From positions 288,292 to 352,291 of the forward strand of contig CABULH010000001.1 of NCBI GenBank assembly GCA_902492455.1: a DNA stretch of 64,000 nt, read 5' to 3'. Below the pieces are notes generated by a model that was not told where the DNA came from, made no database searches, and was given only the letters and a program-made list of their open reading frames with translations. How positions within the stretch are numbered: position 1 is the first letter of the stretch; each line of letters opens with the position of its first letter. The translations under genes and the position numbers were made by a program. The DNA comes from an uncultured Oscillospiraceae bacterium. Lineage in GTDB: Bacteria > Bacillota > Clostridia > Oscillospirales > Acutalibacteraceae. This document shows, piece after piece, positions 62,481 to 64,000 of this stretch.

Positions 62481-63827
62481 ATGAAAAAAAGAATTTTCGG
62501 TTTAATAGGTCTGTGTATGGTGTTGCTGACCTCTGGATGTAGCGGCCAGCCGTATGCCGAGCCGAAGACAAAGGCAGTTATACTCGACGAGGAAGGGCAA
62601 GCCGCGAGGGAATATATTTACAGCACGGATTATATCCTGGAAAATACGGTGTCCTATAATAACGTCGACGGTCAGCTGCTGGTGCAAATGTTCTCCGCGC
62701 CGGTGGAATATAGTGAAATCCGGATGAATCAGCAAGATAACGGGTCTTTCAGCGGAATCGGCCGTTTTACAAATCTGCATCTGCCCGCTTCTTTGTCGGC
62801 TGAGTCACCGATGCAGATCATGACCGATAGTCAATTTACACATATTCTTCCTGCCGGCGATGGAGTCTGTACGCCTGTTCAGACAGAGCAGACCAATGTG
62901 TTTGGGCAGAAAAGGCAGGCGGTGGTCTATGCGGATTTTTATGGTCCCGGCATGGACTGCAGCTGTTATCCCACCAGTTTTGGAATAAACACGGAATTGA
63001 CGCTGAAGGAAAAGCCGGATTCCAACACCTTCCGTCTGCGGCTGAATCTGCCGAATCTGATCCCCGACACCGGCTCTCCGGATTACATACTCTTCAAAAC
63101 CGCGTTGGATAACGGACAGGTCCGTGCCATTCTCTATTCGCCTCTGGCAGTGGATAAAAAAGGCCGCTGGAACTATGAAAACAGCGTCAGGCTGGTGGAG
63201 AAAGACAGTGATACCGGCACCTATCTTGTGGAATACACCATCAGTGAGGAATTTCTTCAGGATAAGGAGACGAAATATCCCGTTACGCTGCATCAGTCCA
63301 TCCATAATTATAAGTCCAAGCAGCCGGATACCTCCGCGTATTCGGAAACCGGCGACGAGGCGGGGCATTACCTTTCACCGTATATTCTGCTGGGTGACAG
63401 CACGTCTAAGGGTGAAGGCTGGACTTACGTCCGCTACGAGACACTGAATCAGGCGGATATTCCGACGGATAAGATCCTATCGGCCAAATATGTGTTCCGG
63501 AATCTTTTCGATTTGGATAAGGAGGTGACGGTGGGCGCCTACCCGGTGACCGCAGATTGGTGCAGCATCAACACCCGGTGGTTCAACCGGCCCCCAAACG
63601 ACGACAAGCCGGTAGGGACGACGGTGGTAAAAAAACGGGGGGATTACGAGATCGACGTCACGGCACTGCTCAAGGAAATGATCGCCAATAAAGGGAGGGA
63701 AACCGCGAAATACTCGGTGCAGAACAGCTTCCTGATCCGCTGTGACACCCCGGGCGGCAATCTGCTGCTGGCCTCCGGCGACAACGGCCTGTTTTCGCCC
63801 TGCCTCGAAATTCTTCTGGAGAAATGA
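62481..63827 (+). CDS. DNRLRE-domain lipoprotein
   Basis: 448 residues from the ATG at 62481 (GGAGG eleven bases before). Signal peptide MKKRIFGLIGLCMVLLTSGC with lipobox TSGC. The middle is a beta-rich region with no named domain (about 25-280). The C-terminal part, about 300-448, shows the DNRLRE pattern: WTYVRYETL, ILSAKYVFRN, VTADWCSINTRWFNRPP and DYEIDVTALLKEMI. This domain is found in surface proteins, often next to RHS/WapA-type repeat proteins. Divergent from an AraC regulator. Confidence 0.85.
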   Translation: MKKRIFGLIGLCMVLLTSGCSGQPYAEPKTKAVILDEEGQAAREYIYSTDYILENTVSYNNVDGQLLVQMFSAPVEYSEIRMNQQDNGSFSGIGRFTNLHLPASLSAESPMQIMTDSQFTHILPAGDGVCTPVQTEQTNVFGQKRQAVVYADFYGPGMDCSCYPTSFGINTELTLKEKPDSNTFRLRLNLPNLIPDTGSPDYILFKTALDNGQVRAILYSPLAVDKKGRWNYENSVRLVEKDSDTGTYLVEYTISEEFLQDKETKYPVTLHQSIHNYKSKQPDTSAYSETGDEAGHYLSPYILLGDSTSKGEGWTYVRYETLNQADIPTDKILSAKYVFRNLFDLDKEVTVGAYPVTADWCSINTRWFNRPPNDDKPVGTTVVKKRGDYEIDVTALLKEMIANKGRETAKYSVQNSFLIRCDTPGGNLLLASGDNGLFSPCLEILLEK

Positions 63828-63875
63828 GGGGCGGCGGAATGAAAGAGGCGGAAGGGGGACTGGTAAAAACAGGGA

Positions 63876-63904
63876 TTTACAAAATTTGGAAGCCATGATA
63901 TAGT
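63876..63904 (+). promoter_or_regulatory. Promoter of the gene at the right edge
   Basis: TTTACA (63876-63881), a 17-base spacer and TATAGT (63899-63904). Confidence 0.65.
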
Positions 63905-63921
63905 AAGAAAGGATGAGACAA

Positions 63922-64000
63922 TTGAGACCAAAAACAAAGAGAAAACTGCGGCGTTCTATGGCGATTCTTCTAAGCCTTAGTCTGGCAATCGGAATGTTCA
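63922..64000 (+). CDS. Exported protein, N-terminal fragment cut by the window edge
   Basis: Only 26 codons are present. TTG 63922 stands 8 bases after AAAGGA; ATG 63913 abuts that site and is less likely. The fragment is a signal peptide: a very basic start (RPKTKRKLRRS) and a hydrophobic core (MAILLSLSLAIGMF). Because it follows a DNRLRE lipoprotein it might be a large RHS/WapA-type surface protein, but that is a guess; nothing beyond the signal peptide can be seen. Confidence 0.6.
   Translation, partial: MRPKTKRKLRRSMAILLSLSLAIGMF

Overview
The window looks like chromosomal DNA from a GC-rich, endospore-forming member of the Clostridia (Bacillota), probably an Oscillospiraceae/Ruminococcaceae-type gut anaerobe. 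The evidence is spmA/spmB, an AbrB/SpoVT-type regulator, a PdaA-like deacetylase, a CotH-family protein, an archaeal/vacuolar-type ATPase, FeoAB, a sodium-pump decarboxylase beta subunit, a short-type ProS and many TTG/GTG starts behind GGAGG-type ribosome binding sites. The genus is an inference. I saw no rRNA, tRNA, transposase, integrase or phage gene.

Layout. 1-2.5 kb: end of a MurJ/SpoVB-type flippase, mazG, HU and a small membrane-anchored protein. 2.5-7.8 kb (minus strand): an envelope operon, CotH/lamin-tail protein, VTC-domain protein, DUF4956 and DUF368. 8.1-16.8 kb: a complete nine-gene V-type ATPase operon (H-I-K-E-C-F-A-B-D) whose ring subunit has the residues expected of a Na+ site. 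17.07-17.97 kb: a CRISPR array of 14 repeats with type I-C-like repeats and no cas gene in the window. 18-22.3 kb: a cytidylate-kinase-like gene, a Crp/Fnr regulator, an ABC binding protein and permease without an ATPase, and an AT-rich lipoprotein gene. 22.7-26.7 kb: an esterase-DUF1653 fusion, a condensation/acyltransferase-like protein, a zinc-ribbon membrane protein and a lipoprotein. 26.8-34.3 kb: typA, comEC-like, holA, rnmV, an oxidoreductase and a HAD phosphatase. 34.6-39.7 kb: AbrB-like regulator, spmAB, feoAB and exonuclease III. 39.7-48.1 kb: beta-mannosidase, LUD protein, amidohydrolase, YdcF and glycerate kinase flanked by two related membrane proteins. 48.1-53.6 kb: a 56-residue DUF1540 protein, PdaA-like deacetylase, membrane protein, UMF1 transporter, DUF3298-like protein and metA. 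53.7-55.1 kb: a promoter, a long structured RNA leader, an upstream ORF and rsgA. 55.2-58 kb: an XRE helix-turn-helix fused to two degenerate ABC-permease halves, and a YjdF-like membrane protein. 58.1-61 kb: oadB-like, oadG-like and proS. 61.2-64 kb: a tiny membrane ORF, an AraC regulator and a divergent DNRLRE lipoprotein, then the first codons of an exported protein cut by the window edge.

How it fits together. Most genes are housekeeping or envelope functions in short operons separated by very clear intrinsic terminators, many shared by convergent genes. Sodium energetics is a possible link between the V-ATPase and the decarboxylase beta/gamma genes. The two features I find least conventional are the XRE-permease fusion, in which both ATPase-docking EAA loops appear to be missing, and the roughly 250-nt RNA leader before rsgA, which is closed by a perfect 9-bp long-range helix.
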